Source: Aedes albopictus (Eukaryota > Arthropoda > Insecta > Diptera > Culicidae). Taken from it: a DNA stretch of 64,000 nucleotides. Numbering within the stretch: position 1 is the first letter of the stretch; each line of letters begins with the position of its first letter. The stretch spans positions 430,267,265-430,331,264 of the forward strand of contig NC_085138.1 in NCBI RefSeq assembly GCF_035046485.1, written 5' to 3'. The notes below the pieces were generated by a model. That model searched no databases. It was not told where the DNA came from and worked only from the letters and a program-made list of their open reading frames with translations. The position numbers were made by a program, and so were the translations under genes. Positions 44,515 to 55,447 of the stretch are shown piece by piece.

Positions 44515-46437
44515 AATAGTAGTTTACGTAACAAGGTGCAGAATGACGATTTTTACAGCACGTTATTACGACGAGTTCTGCACCGAGTTGCGTACAACGT
44601 TTTTTTGCAATTTCATAAATTACCCTTGAGGATAGTTTTCAACAATACTTTTTCATCAAACTGCACACTTATGTTCATAGCCAATGTTTAAGAAAATCTG
44701 ATCATAATAGGTTATAGGGGAAAGAGGGGCATAACGCCCCGGCTAAGCATATGTTGCCATAAGCCTCAAATGATGCTAATTTAATGGTCATATTCTGCTT
44801 TGGAGAGCAGTTTACTTCATTGCCTAAGAGACTTCAACTTTTGACCTGCGTGCCCTCAAAATTTCCCATTCAAATTAACAATTCGAAAAAGTGTTACTTT
44901 TTAGGTGCCGGAAAACTGCAGGAGGCAAAACGCCTTTTTGGGTGAGGCAAAACGCCCGCTGGCATTTCCCGCTTTGACTTATTGTGAAATACCAAGGGTC
45001 TCCATCGAACTCTTCCCAGCAGCAAATGAAGGAGTAGGAGGCGCGTGGTAGTTTCATGGCTTGATTCCATATAATCAGCGCGCAATGTCTTAACTTCTGT
45101 GCGCTGCAAATTAGGAAATCTTTCCAAATGTGGAAAATCGTCGTTTTTCACGCTTTTCTTTCGACAATAGCAGCTGTTCTTGGGCTTAACCTGCTCAGTT
45201 TGAGTTCTAGTTTGCTTGCATCTAACGAAAACCTCCACAATATGATGAAATCGCGTGAAGGCGTTTTGCCCCCGGGGGGCGTTATGCCCGCAGTTCCCCT
45301 ACTGTGCAGTTGTCACAATTTTTCAAAACTGCGTCCAGAAAGCATCAAGAAGTTGACCAAAACTGAAAACAGTGCTGTAATGGTTCATTACGCAACGCAA
45401 ATCAGTGCTGTAATGAATCATTACAGCACTGTTAATTTGGTGTGGGAAAGTAGGCCTTTTCCTGTCAGATTTGCGTGAGGAAAACAGCCTATTACGATGA
45501 GAAATTGCAAAATAGTAGTTTACGCAACAAGGTGCAGAATGAAGATTTTTACAGCACGAGTCGTACATTTGTCCAACGAGGCTTGCCGAGTTGGATAATT
45601 ACGACGAGTGCTGTAAAAATCGAGTTCTGCACCGAGTTGCGTACAACGTTTTTTGCAATGTCATAAATTACCGCTTGAGGATACTTTTTAACAAAACTTT
45701 TTCATCAAACTGCACATTGATGTTCATAGCCATGTTTAAGAAAGTCTGATTATAGCATGTTACACTGTGCAGTTGTCACATTTTTCAAAACTGCATCCAG
45801 AAAGCATCAAGAAGTTGATTAAAACTAAAAACAGTGCTGTAATGGTTCATTACGCAACGCAAAACAGTGCTGTAATGAACCATTACCACACTGCTCATTT
45901 GGTGTGGGAAAGTAGGCCTTTTCCTGTCAGATTTGCGTGAGGTAAAATAGCCTATTACGATGAGAAATTGCAAAATAGTAGTTTACGCAACAAGGTGCAG
46001 AATGAAGATTTTTACAGCACGAGTCGTACATTTATCCAACGAGGCTTGCCGAGTTGGATAATTACGACGAGTGCTGTAAAAATCGAGTTCTGCACCGAGT
46101 TGCGTACAACGTTTTTTGCACCTTCATAAATTATCACTTGAGGATAGTTTTTAACTAAACTTTTTCATCAGACTGCATATTGATGTTCATAGCCATGATT
46201 AAGGAAGTCTGATCATAGCAGGTTATACTTTGCAGTTGTCACAATTTTTCGTACCGTCCAGAAAGCATCAATAAGTTGATCAAAACTGAAAACAGTGCTG
46301 TAATGGTTCATTACGCAACGCAAATCAGTGCTGTAATGAACCATTACAGCACTGTTAATTTGGTGTGGGAAAGAAGGCCTTTTCCTGTCAGATTTGCGTG
46401 AGGTAAAATGGCCTATTACGATGAGAAGTTGCAAAAA
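44515..46437. repeat. Tandem array of three ~463-bp units inside the LINE relic
   Basis: Unit starts (AATAGTAGTTTACG) fall at 44515, 45511 and 45974, and the last unit ends at 46437. Units two and three are 463 and 464 bp. The first lacks about 43 bp (the TCGTACATTTGTCCAACGAGG part) and contains a 583-bp MITE. Each unit holds two internal palindromes: ACAGTGCTGTAATG...CATTACAGCACTG and TTTTTACAGCACGAG...GAGTGCTGTAAAAA. The flanks rejoin LINE sequence (SPRV then a KYLTNLSK-like segment), so the array entered the LINE. Confidence 0.82.
44717..45299. mobile_element. TA-flanked MITE in the first tandem unit
   Basis: TA lies at 44715-44716 and 45300-45301. The ends are GGGGAAAGAGGGGCATAACGCCCC and, complemented, GGGGAACTGCGGGCATAACGCCCC (given here in shared form; the two match except at a few positions). 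Removing it recreates GGTTATACTGTGCAG, matching the other units. Interior repeats of GCAAAACGCC/GCGTTTTGCC flank non-coding sequence. Confidence 0.85.
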
Positions 46438-46739
46438 GTATCTTACAAATCTGTCAAAGCAGAACTGCATCATTTTGGTCAAAGGGTTGACTGGCCACTG
46501 TCGACTCAGCTATCACATGTGCTGGTGATGAGGAAAGAGTCACCGATGTGGAACATGCGGGAATCGCAAAATCCCTTAGCGTAGGACGGTGTTCCGAACT
46601 TGGCCTTAGAAGTAGCTATCGCAGAGGCTCCCGGGATGTTCAGGTCTGCTATGCTCAAACGCCTGGACGAGGGAGTTTTACCCGAAGGTTTTTTAAGCGA
46701 AAGAGCCTGGAGAACTTACAAAGTTATTAACTGAGAGTT

Positions 46740-47815
46740 TTCATTGCAAATAAAGTTTAGCATTTGTATATCTTGTGGCAGTTACTGTTGTAGCAGGAAT
46801 TATGCCGCAAATTTATCAATTTGAGTAATCTACTGTAATTCACTACCTATGATTCCATGACCATTCCTTTATTGGAAGCCCATTTAGATTAACCAAACAA
46901 TGATGGATGCCCTTGCTCACCACTCCCCACCGATAAGCCCACAATATTGGCATTCCGTGCCCAAATGCCGATGTTATTACCAAGAATCGGTCTCACTCGC
47001 AGCACGATACGACCTCCCCTGTTGCAAGGATAATGTTCCCGTTTTGTATTTTTTTTTTGTTACCCACATGCCACAAAGACATGCATCGCAGCGCGGCGGC
47101 GGATGAGATGCTTCTGCTGCTGCTGCCGCTGCTGCTGCTGCTCTGGCACGGATCGCTCATGCATAAAAGATCGAACGCCCCCGATTGCCGCTTTTCAGGA
47201 TTCAGGCCACCATGTGCACCGAATGGGAAACGAGTGGAAGGAGCGACTGGAATGGGAAGGGAAAAACCTGGCAGGATAATGCACACGTTGGTCGCATATT
47301 TGCAATTGCTCGAAGTGGGTTCCCAACTTCTGGGTCATGGGATAAAGTAAAACCCTTAGCGAAAACGCAACATTAGAAGTTGAGAACCACTGACTGTACA
47401 ACATCATCTGTATGCTTATAAATATTTGTATGCATCATATGAGTGAGAAGTTCTGAGGCACACGGTGCTGCTTGCATCGATATCAATCATTTCACCCTCG
47501 CTGGGAAACTGCGAAAAGAGGGTCGGTTTTAGAGACGACCCAACCATGCGGTTTTTCTATATCCCAAGGAGTACAACATCTTTAAGATGAATAAAAGCAA
47601 TATCTTCGGTAAGGAACCATTTATCACTCTTTCCATTGGACGTAGGTATGGAGGTGCAAGGTTTAAAGGAAATACGATTTGATGGGGGAGAGATTACATA
47701 TGAGATGTGGATGTTTTGGCAAATCAAATGGATTAAGGAATTGCAAAATAGGTGAAGAGGATTCATGGATGCCTTCGGATTACATGCAATAAATTTTCAT
47801 GCTATTTTCAGAATC
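46740..47815. other. Unassigned stretch with a CTG microsatellite
   Basis: No retroelement motif or terminal repeat is recognised. A frame on the plus strand (47033-47350) reads through leucines produced by the CTG run and is not a credible gene. Confidence 0.4.
47111..47142. repeat. (CTG)n microsatellite
   Basis: CTTCTGCTGCTGCTGCCGCTGCTGCTGCTGCTC: about ten imperfect CTG units. Confidence 0.85.
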
Positions 47816-47817
47816 TA

Positions 47818-48725
47818 CAGGGGATGGCCAAAATGTTTGGGATAGGCAACTTTTTTTTCTCTCACAAAAAAGTTCAACATGCTATAATTTCATAGAGCGC
47901 ATCAAAAAATCTCAAATTTTGACTGTTTGTCAACCTATTATGTGTGCATCATCGGTACAAATTGGGCTTGATTGATTAATATTTCGCAAAGTTAGAACCG
48001 TTCGAGTAAAACACTATTTTTTAGACAACTCATTTTTGAGCTGTCATATCTCGGAAACCAGTGAACCGAATTGAATGAAATTTTGAACGTACACTAACAA
48101 TATGTAAATGCTTCACAAACTATTGAAACAGGTACTTTTTAAACGTTGAAAAAAGTTATAATAGATTGACACTTTTTGGATTTTTCTCGAAAAAATGTAA
48201 TTTGTTTACATGAATGTCAATAAATTTTAGTGTTGATATCCAAAGATTTTCCACTTCTGTTTTCAAGTTATCTCTAATCAGATATATTAGAGCCAATTTA
48301 GATTGAAGGAAGAACACATTTAGTAATTTTTGTGTGGTATTGTAAATTTGACCTATTTTCCTCTCTATGGATAAAAATTTCAACCTGGTATAACTTAATT
48401 CGTTGTGAGAAAATATTACATTTGATAACGCCGTATTAAGTATCAATATATTGTTGATAAACGTTAAAAAATTCATTCAATTCGGTTCACTGGTTTCCGA
48501 GATATGACAGCTCAAAAATGAGTTGTCTAAAAAATAGTGTTTTACCCGAACGGTTCTAACTTTGCGAAAGATTAATCAATCGAGCCCAAATTTGTACCAG
48601 TGATGGGTTGACAAACAGTCAAAATTTGAGATTTTTTGATGCACTCTATGAAAAGTTACAGCATGTTGATTTTTTTTGTGGGAGAAAAAAAAGTTGCCTA
48701 TCCCAAACATTTTGGCCATCCCCTG
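47818..48725. mobile_element. TA-flanked palindromic MITE, CAGGGGATGGCCAAAATG ends
   Basis: TA is at 47816-47817 and 48726-48727. The arms of about 270 bp are reverse complements, from CAGGGGATGGCCAAAATGTT through TTGCCTATCCC, the GTCATATCTCGGAAACCAG segment and ATTCGGTTCA. The centre (48150-48430) is AT-rich. A truncated relative lies at 50661-51110. TA duplication suggests Tc1/mariner. The GATATGACAGCTC/CCGAATTGAATGAAAT words also resemble a segment in the palindromic element at about 25150 and 26270. Confidence 0.85.
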
Positions 48726-48744
48726 TATAGGGATTGAGTTTTGG

Positions 48745-48905
48745 ACGGTTGAATTTAAAGGAGTGGGTATTCAGCATGGCCATGCTGAGGATGACGGGTT
48801 CGATTCCCGATCTGGCCAGGAACTTTTCGTAATGGAAATTATCTTGACTACCTTCGTGTCTGCCATACGATGTATACATGCAAAATGGACATTGCACTAT
48901 GGGTC
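48745..48905 (+). mobile_element. 5'-truncated Feilai-like SINE
   Basis: GTGGGTATTCAGCATGGCCATGCTGAGG and the B box GGGTTCGATTCCCG, followed by TTTTCGTAATGGAAATTATCTTGAC, align with the complete copy at 52420-52703. The A-box end and the 3' half are missing. Confidence 0.78.
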
Positions 48906-48924
48906 CAGAGATGCCTTAACAAAG

Positions 48925-49845
48925 ACAAAAATGTTTGTACATCAACCTTTAGTTTTAGGTGCATGGTGTCTCTGGGAAAATTTGTATCTTATTTTTGGAC
49001 CCTTATCTTCATCATTGTGGAATAAGGGTTGTTCCTCTAGTTTTGCTGATCCAAACATCTGCTTTTTAATATTTTTAAAAATGTCTATAAAGTATTCCAC
49101 AAAGTGTTAGAAGAACTTGTTTGGAGCAACTTTGCCGAAGAAAACATTTTGCTATCTCTTATGGTTACAAACTTAAGCTTATTTTAAATAAGTATGTTAG
49201 GGTGATCCCCATAATTCAGATTTTTTACAATAACTTTTGATACATTTGTTTCTCGTAAAAGTGCCCCGAGCTATTAACGATGCTTTTTTTTCTACAAAGC
49301 TTAATATTCAATCTACTATAGTGAAATAGTTAACTGCTTACTCTTTTTCAATAAGTTATTTTAAAAAAGAGCAAACAGGTTTTCAATCGCTTGAATACAT
49401 TGGAAAACACACTCTGTTCTATTCATGGTTGATTTGATTGATTTGTCTTTATTTAAGAGACTGTCAGCCCTTAGCTGGTTCGCTATATTCTATTCATGGT
49501 GAAAAAACTGCGAATACGTTTTTATTTTTCTTTGAAGCTTTTAATTTAATTTTGAGTGTCCAGAACAAAGTATTGCAAAAAAAGCAACACATAAAATTAT
49601 ATTGAATGAAACCGATTTTCATATGGACAATTTAAGCAAATTCAGCTCGTCTTAGTTAGATAGATTGAAGTGGCCTGGTCGAAAACAGTCCGAACTTGTT
49701 TATATTCCTAATTCCGTCAATTAACTTAACTTAAAACGTGATTTTGAACTAATTTCCATTAATTTTCCAAAAGTAAGAAGATGCTTTTCCAAAGACACCA
49801 TGCACATAAAATTGAAGGATTAGGCACAATTTAATTTTATCTTCA
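48925..49845. repeat. Diverged inverted-repeat segment
   Basis: Near 48945-48985 the words TTAGTTTTAGGTGCATGGTGTCT recur in complement at 49785-49825 (AGACACCATGCACATAAAATTGAAGG). The interior is AT-rich without coding signal. This is probably an old MITE; the ends and duplication are not resolved. Confidence 0.45.
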
Positions 49846-49869
49846 TAAATACGGCTCTGGATGTGATAT

Positions 49870-50060
49870 TCAGGGTGATTTTATCCAGAGAAATTTAAAG
49901 GTGTTTAGGAGATTTCAAAGAGGCTCTCGGGTGCTTCAGGAGATCTTGAAGTAGGTTTGAGAGGGTTTTCAAGGCGTTCAAGCATGTTAGAAGGCTTCAG
50001 AAGGTTTTATTGGAGTTTTAAGGGATTCCACAGGCTTTCAGGTGGAATCTATGGCAACAG
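49870..50060. repeat. TTCAGG/GGCTTC low-complexity repeat, left part
   Basis: Repeated words GGTTTTCAAGGCGTTC, GGCTTCAGAAGG and GCTTTCAGGTGG belong to the family seen at 20000-20560. It continues on the far side of the palindromic segment at 51930. Confidence 0.5.
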
Positions 50061-50660
50061 GTCGCAAGAACAAGCAGTCGAAACGACAAGAGGATGAAAG
50101 TACAAAAGGTCCGATGGACAAAAGGTCGAAAGGATAAAATGTACTACATTGTAGTTTCAAATAGCAGCCCACAAATTGGAGAAAGTAAAATAGTTTTATT
50201 CAATTTGGTTGAACATAACATAGAAAACGATATTACTTGAAAGAATAGCCTATAAATAAAAGAAGAACAAATTGATTAGAATATTTCCATTGAAATCATC
50301 AATCATATCTACGAAAAAAATATGTTCAAGATCAGCCCTTGAATTTGAGAAGCACAAACATCTGGGAGAAATATTAACAATCAAAACGCAATTATTAACT
50401 AATATGGTATAATTCGGAGGAACTGCTCATCAATCCAAGAAGAGATGATTACAAAGCACATCTGTTGTATGTCAATGAGTACTTCTGGAAGAACAGCTAT
50501 TAAATTCAAAAAGCTTACTTCAGCAACAAAAATGAAAAAAAAAACAGCTCATAAATTAAAAAATGAAAAATATAGATTAAAAATAACCTAAAATGCCGAT
50601 AAATACCACATTATCATAACTTTAAAGAACAGCCTATGAACAGAAGCAGGATTAAACTAC

Positions 50661-51110
50661 AGGGGATGGCTAAAATGTTTGGTATTGGTACCTTTTTTTC
50701 TCCCACAAAAAAGTTCAACAAGCTGTAACTTTTCATAGGAGGCATCAAATATCTCAAATTTTGACTGGTTGTCAAGCTATGTATTAGGTTAGTAGACGTA
50801 TTTTGGCCCGGGGCAGGTGTTTTGGCCCACCTTGGGAATTTTATTACATTTATCATATAATCTCTAAAAAATCTTTGCAAATAATTATTGGAAGCTCTAA
50901 TAATAATTTGCCAAGATTTTGTAGAGATTATCCACTACCCTATATGTGCATCATTGGTACAAATTTGAGCTCGATTAGTTAGTCCTTCTCGTAAAACACT
51001 ATTTTTAAGACAACCAATTCTTGAACTGTCATATATTGGAAACCAGTGAACCGAATTGAATAAACATTTTAAAGTTTATCAACAATATATTGATACTTGA
51101 AGGTTCTAGG
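50661..51110. mobile_element. Truncated CAGGGGATGGC MITE copy
   Basis: It begins CAGGGGATGGCTAAAATGTTTGG and follows the left arm of 47818-48725 through GTTGTCAA, GGTACAAATTTGAGCTCGATT and GGAAACCAGTGAACCGAATTGAAT. The right arm is absent. A 158-bp insertion breaks it at 50785-50942. Confidence 0.72.
50785..50942. mobile_element. Small insertion with TAGGTTAGTAGA/TCCACTACCCTA ends
   Basis: The ends are imperfect inverted repeats TAGG(T/G)TAGT(A/G)GA, flanked by TAT on both sides. It interrupts the MITE copy between GTCAAGCTA and TATGTGCATC, which are adjacent in the intact copy. Class not determined. Confidence 0.5.
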
Positions 51111-51929
51111 GGCTCCTATACGAATGATGTTGAGGAGCACTTCTCGATGGAGGTGTGTGTCAAAAACGCAGTAGGCAGGAAGTAACGTTTGCATTAAAAA
51201 AATAACTTTTTGCTTCCATTTTTCATGAAGCTCTTTTACACTACTGTTTTGTCACATTAAAAAAATCCCCGATTTCAAAACTTGTTTACTACTTTCACTC
51301 CAATTTTTATAACGATATATGCATGTATTGTGAAGTTATTCTAATGAATGTGAAACGGTGCTGAAAAATCCATGTTTTTTTCCAATAATTTTCTACTAAT
51401 CACATACAATGCATTGAAGTATATCTCTGTGCTCCATTGAGATAAACTCGTCCAAAAAAATATACGAATATATCTATGCATGGATGATAAAAAACATGGA
51501 AAATATAGATGATTGTAATCATTTCACAATATAATGGCGCTTCGAAGAAGAGCAGCACTATTAAGAAAATATGATAAAATCATATTTTTTTTCGATAGCA
51601 AAATCTCCTTTAAAAATTTGGTAATTTTTTGTATTAATTGCACCAAATGATCACGGATGATATCCTAGTTCATTCGCAAATATCATGGGGATGATGATAT
51701 TCTATTTTGGCATGAATCTATAGCGACGATTAGCGTGAGATAATTATAAGTCGAAATTTGCTGTTTTTCATACTTCAGGTAACATGGGATCGCTATCCCC
51801 AATAAAGAATTTTTCCTATAAGCGAAACATATAACCTCTTCATACACAAATTTTCTTCATTACACATCTGTCTCTTCGACCTTTTATCCATTCTACCTAT
51901 GACCTTTTATCCGATTGCTTCCTGGTGAT

Positions 51930-52190
51930 TCTAGGAGGCTTCACAGGCAGCTTCAAGGAGGTTTCAGAAGGACTTTAAGTTGCCATAGGGCACTTCCGTC
52001 GGTTTCAAGGGGTTCAAATGGCACTTGAAACTCTATATGGGTTTGTGGGCATTTCAGGAGGATTCCTGGAGGCTTCAGTAGATTTTCTGTTGGGTTTGCG
52101 GGGGTTTATGGGACTTCACAGAGGCGTTTCAATGCGTTTCAGGGGGTTTCAAAAGGGTCCCAAGACGTTTCAGACAGCTTTCGCTGGTGG
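51930..52190. repeat. TTCAGG/GGCTTC low-complexity repeat, right part
   Basis: Words such as AGGAGGCTTCACAGG, GGTTTCAGAAGG and GCGTTTCAGGGGGTTTC match the left part at 49870-50060 in the same orientation. A 64-codon open frame here is a by-product of the repeat. Confidence 0.5.
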
Positions 52191-52419
52191 ATTCAATGTC
52201 TTTTACTTATAATGGATTTTTGGACACCCTTGAAAAGGCAATTAATTCGCTACTTGATAGATCATAATTAATCATAAAACTCTTAGAGACAACTATAGCA
52301 ACGTTTGTAGATCCGAGGACCTATACTCCGGGGACTTCTTGGAGATCCTCAAACATGAGCATGAGCGGAGATGTCCGCACAGTTGCTATTCCGTAATTGG
52401 CTTGGGACGAGCTTACCAT

Positions 52420-52703
52420 ACAAGGGCCCATATAGCCGAGGCGGTAAACGCACGGGTATTCAGCATGACCATGCTGAGGGTGACGGGTTCGATTCCCGGT
52501 CGGTCCAGGATCTTTTCGTAAAGGAAATTTCCTTGACTTCCTTGGGCATAGAGTATCTTCGTGCCTGCCACACAATATACGCACGCAAAATGGTCATTGG
52601 CAGAGGAAGCTCTCAGTTAATAACTGTGGAAGTGCTCATAGAACACTAAGCTGAGAAGCAGGCTTTGTCCCAATGAGGACGTTACGCTAAGAAGAGAGAG
52701 AGA
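52420..52703 (+). mobile_element. Full-length Feilai-like SINE
   Basis: The duplication AGCTTACCAT lies at 52410-52419 and 52704-52713. The head has an A box-like TAGCCGAGGCGGTAAACGC and a B box GGGTTCGATTCCCG; the GTATTCAGCATGACCATGCTGAGG insert forms a hairpin. The body contains AATAACTGTGGAAGTGCTC and AGAACACTAAGCTGAGAAGC and the tail is an AAGAAGAGAGAGAG run. Organisation matches Feilai, an abundant Aedes SINE. Confidence 0.87.
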
Positions 52704-52713
52704 AGCTTACCAT

Positions 52714-53477
52714 TGTCAATGTACATAGTTCGTCGGCCACGTCCTTACGGTCATCGAGGATAGTAAGGAATGTTAGTAAGACAAACATTGTTATATAAAC
52801 CGAGAATTGCTGCATCTGAAGAGTACATTGTCAGATCTGAGAGTCACCTGTGGTTGCTGATGTGATCTGACAAACAGATATGCACAAACCACTGCGCATA
52901 GTCGACTATTTTCCACGGGGAAACAAACGAAAATCCTATCACACAACCCACTCTACCAGGAAGCAGAAACCTTTAGTACATTCCACACAGAAATAAACTG
53001 AACGCGACGATAAGCTTTTAGCATATACGTACTTGGGAAGGAATCGTTAGGTCAAGATTCACCTTAATAAGTGGTATAACCTTTTGATTTAGAATCATAT
53101 CATGCAGACTGCCGCGCTATTATTCACTTCACACATGAAGCAAACAATCGATCATCAACGTCAGAAGGTCTTTCAATATATAGTAGTTCATAAAGTCCTC
53201 CAACATATGTACCATGAACTCACCACTAGACAGCACATAGAGGCAAGAGGTTGTGTAAGCCTGAGTTTCATTCATAATGCTGCAATATGTCACTGATCAC
53301 GCTAGTACATCTGATGTTCAATACTCCAGGAAATTCTCGTATACTCTTGCCTTTGAAAGAGGTGTGAGCCTGTGCGAGTATAAACTTCATTCATAATAGA
53401 GCGAGAGGTCTTAAGTTCAGCATGTAACTTTGTTGGCTTGCTCAAGTAAGCTTTTGGCAAATATTTTTGAGGAGCCC
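52714..53477. other. Unassigned stretch with a small imperfect duplication
   Basis: Around 53245-53275 and 53353-53393 related words occur (AGAGG-TGTG-AAGCCTG and CTTCATTCATAATGC/ATAG). Open frames are short and unrecognised. No terminal repeats seen. Confidence 0.35.
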
Positions 53478-53660
53478 TAATTGCCGCAATTCTGCAAAGT
53501 GACGTAACCGACGTTTTAAATTCCGACTTCTTTAGGTAAATATCTGGTGACACAGTGCTATCTCTGTGTTATGCCAGCTATATTAGGATGTAAAATTTAA
53601 TAGTAATCTAGCATCAATGAAAGAAAAGTTAAAGAATAACCTAGTATTTGAAACATAATA

Positions 53661-54148
53661 CAGGTATTCTTCGATATAACGTACCCTCGATATAACGTAC
53701 CCTCGATATAACGTACCCTCGATATAACGTACCCTCGATATAGCGAATTCGATATAACGTACATTTTGCTTCGATATAACGTACAACATTGAAAAATTTT
53801 ATTTTTCCCACGAATAACCCTTAGATAAACTACGAAATTACTTAAATCAATGTTTTGTTGCAGCATTAGTCTTGTTACCCAGAATTAGCGCAATTTGGGG
53901 GAAAATTTAGTGTACGTTATATCGAAGCACAAAAAACGCAATGATTTTTTTTGTCAAAATTCAAGTTTTTCATTATTGGTTTTGTGAATTCCACCGAAAT
54001 CATTATTTTGGATTAATTTCACATCGATACTAGCACATTCAATACTAGCATAAAAAATAATAAATTTTTCTCTGCTTCGATATAACGTACACTTCGATAT
54101 AACGTACAAAAAGAAAACTTTTTTGTACGTTATATCAAAGAATACCTG
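53661..54148. mobile_element. TA-flanked MITE, CAGGTATTCTTCGATATAACG ends
   Basis: TA is at 53659-53660 and 54149-54150. The ends are CAGGTATTCTTCGATATAAC and, complemented, CAGGTATTCTTTGATATAAC. The core word TTCGATATAACGTAC is repeated near both ends and once internally in complement (about 53913). CAGG ends with TA duplication fit pogo/mariner-type MITEs. Confidence 0.85.
53669..53748. repeat. 16-bp tandem repeat (CCTCGATATAACGTAC), about 5 copies
   Basis: Four exact or near-exact copies follow a first CTTCGATATAACGTAC variant, inside the left end of the MITE. These amount to multiplied terminal-repeat words and could serve as transposase binding sites. Confidence 0.88.
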
Positions 54149-54361
54149 TAACCAAAAATGTATTAAAATTGTCTATGTCACTTTGCAGAATTACGGCAGT
54201 TAAATAGTAATCTTTTGCTTACAATTATGTGTTCGATAGATACATACGTATTTCGACCTCAACTGCAAGGTCGCTTTCAGCTACTCGTGAGTGATTTTCC
54301 GGCGAATCTAATTAGGCTGATACGTGCCAAGATACGTGCAACGCAGGATGAATTAAAATCA

Positions 54362-55428
54362 TGTAACCGTTGTTACAAGCTTCAAATAGTTTTTTTAAAT
54401 GCACCATGTGGTCGAACATTCAAATATTCGAACATCATCGGCAGTCAAACTCACTTAGCAGTCCGACACGGCCATATGTAACGGCCGTTGTAACATGGCG
54501 TAACACAATTACAACAAAATGGGTCATGGAGTCTCGAGTGGGCTGAAGGGTTCGAAGGATGATTGTTGGGCGGCCATCGCCCACTTATAATCAGGCGAGC
54601 GTGTAGACCAGAAGTGCTCTGTGGAGTTGAGAATTTTTAAGAAAAACTAGTGCGAGTAGTGAATCGAGTTACGTTGGAGAGACCGTTCACCGCAGTTCAG
54701 GTAATTCAATAGCTCGAACCAATTTATGGAGCAATTATCCTGATTATTTCCTCGCCAGGACCTTTTGTGTGCCTTTTAAACAGTACGTTCTGGTTGGCGC
54801 GTCTGAAGACCGCCATTGCACGCCGGTCAAGGTGACCTCGTAGTCGCCAAGACCTAATTGTCAAGGACCCCAATACCTCTGGCCGAAGGCCATCCACGTC
54901 AAGGAGGACTGATCTCGGGCCGAGGCCCTAAACATCAAGGAGAATTCCCTTCACGGTTCGACAATAGGGCGGCCTTGCCGTCGTCGACCAGTTTAGTCTG
55001 AAGGAAGCGCCTGATCATCCGAACCAACTCCACATCGCTGAATACCGCCATTCCAGCCCACCGAAATCCGCCATTGTCTCCAAATCCCCGTTCATCGGTA
55101 TCGGGGCCATCTTGCCGATCACTACAGCGTCTGAAGGAGTGACCGTGCCGCCGGAATTAGATCCGGAAACCCATCGCGAGCGCTCGCAGGACTGCAGATC
55201 ATCAGGTACGTGCCAGAAATCCAGTGAAACACCCGTGAACAACACAACAACAGTTTGGCCAAATAAAAAGTGTAATTTGAACCGCTCGTGTGATAACAGA
55301 TTACTTGAATGATTGAGTGCCAATTTTGATCCCGCGAAGCCCCTCCGGTTGCCCGGTAGCGCGCCGACCCTGTGACTACGTCCGAGTCTCGCGCTGCTGA
55401 GTTGTTGTCGGGCAGAACATTAGTTTCA
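54362..55428 (+). repeat. 5' LTR (1067 bp)
   Basis: Starts TGTAACCGTTG and ends AGTTTCA. It contains an AATAAA at 55262-55267, a candidate poly(A) signal. Open frames inside occur identically in the other LTR and are unlikely to be genes. Confidence 0.95.
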
Positions 55429-55430
55429 AT

Positions 55431-55447
55431 TGGCTCCCAGCCAAAAT
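55431..55447 (+). promoter_or_regulatory. Primer-binding site
   Basis: TGGCTCCCAGCC follows the 5' LTR after two bases. TGG is the complement of a tRNA CCA end, as expected for a minus-strand primer. I did not identify the tRNA. Confidence 0.7.

Larger units (their letters stand above)
40190..46735 (+). pseudogene. Second LINE relic (LOA/R1-like ORF2), heavily broken
   Basis: Endonuclease pieces (AQVALIHF, PRACVLVNIAI, SDANAHHI, LLNIGNRSTFM, SLSDHRY) run from 40200 to 40790 in several frames. RT pieces follow: SPGADGIYPILLQ, FIPKVGRASYAEAKSFRPISLTS (41395-41600), FLDIEGAFDNVPFD (41760-41800), GCPQGGVLSP (about 41925-41955) and YGFADDYLALL (42018-42050). RNase H remnants include AIEVLK near 43046 and HSSIAGNEMADELARTGAS at 44300-44360. 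After an inserted tandem array the C-terminal LTGHCRLSYH cluster appears at about 46483-46515. Stops and frameshifts are throughout. It is related to, but clearly diverged from, the LINE at 9174. Two insertions (43143-44298 and 44515-46437) split it. Confidence 0.82.
50066..51925. mobile_element. Possible TIR element with AAAAGGTCGAAAGGAT-type ends
   Basis: The left side has AAAAGGTCCGATGGACAAAAGGTCGAAAGGATAAAATG (in short blocks) and the right side has the complement CGACCTTTTATCC...GACCTTTTATCC at about 51870-51912. Both flanks are the same TTCAGG repeat, consistent with one insertion. The interior is AT-rich and includes a MITE fragment. Ends are approximate. Confidence 0.4.
53480..54200. 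mobile_element. TA-flanked element, A(T/C)TGCCG ends, with a nested MITE
   Basis: The ends ATTGCCGCAATTCTGCAAAG (left) and, complemented, ACTGCCGTAATTCTGCAAAG (right) extend through GTGAC and are flanked by TA at 53478-53479 and 54201-54202. Without the nested MITE at 53661-54148 it would be only about 230 bp. Tc1/mariner-type MITE by target site. Confidence 0.7.

Noticed and set aside
44894..45238. Minus-strand 114-codon frame
   Set aside because: It lies inside the TA MITE 44717-45299, is lysine/arginine-rich low complexity and has no recognised domain.
47033..47350. Leucine-rich plus-strand frame resembling a signal or membrane protein
   Set aside because: The leucines come from the CTG microsatellite; overlapping frames on both strands are equally open.
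52430..52510. Free-standing tRNA gene
   Set aside because: Same reason: SINE body, tail and target duplication are present.
53669..53748. CRISPR-like direct repeats
   Set aside because: Units are 16 bp and contiguous with no spacers; this is a tandem repeat within a MITE of a eukaryote.
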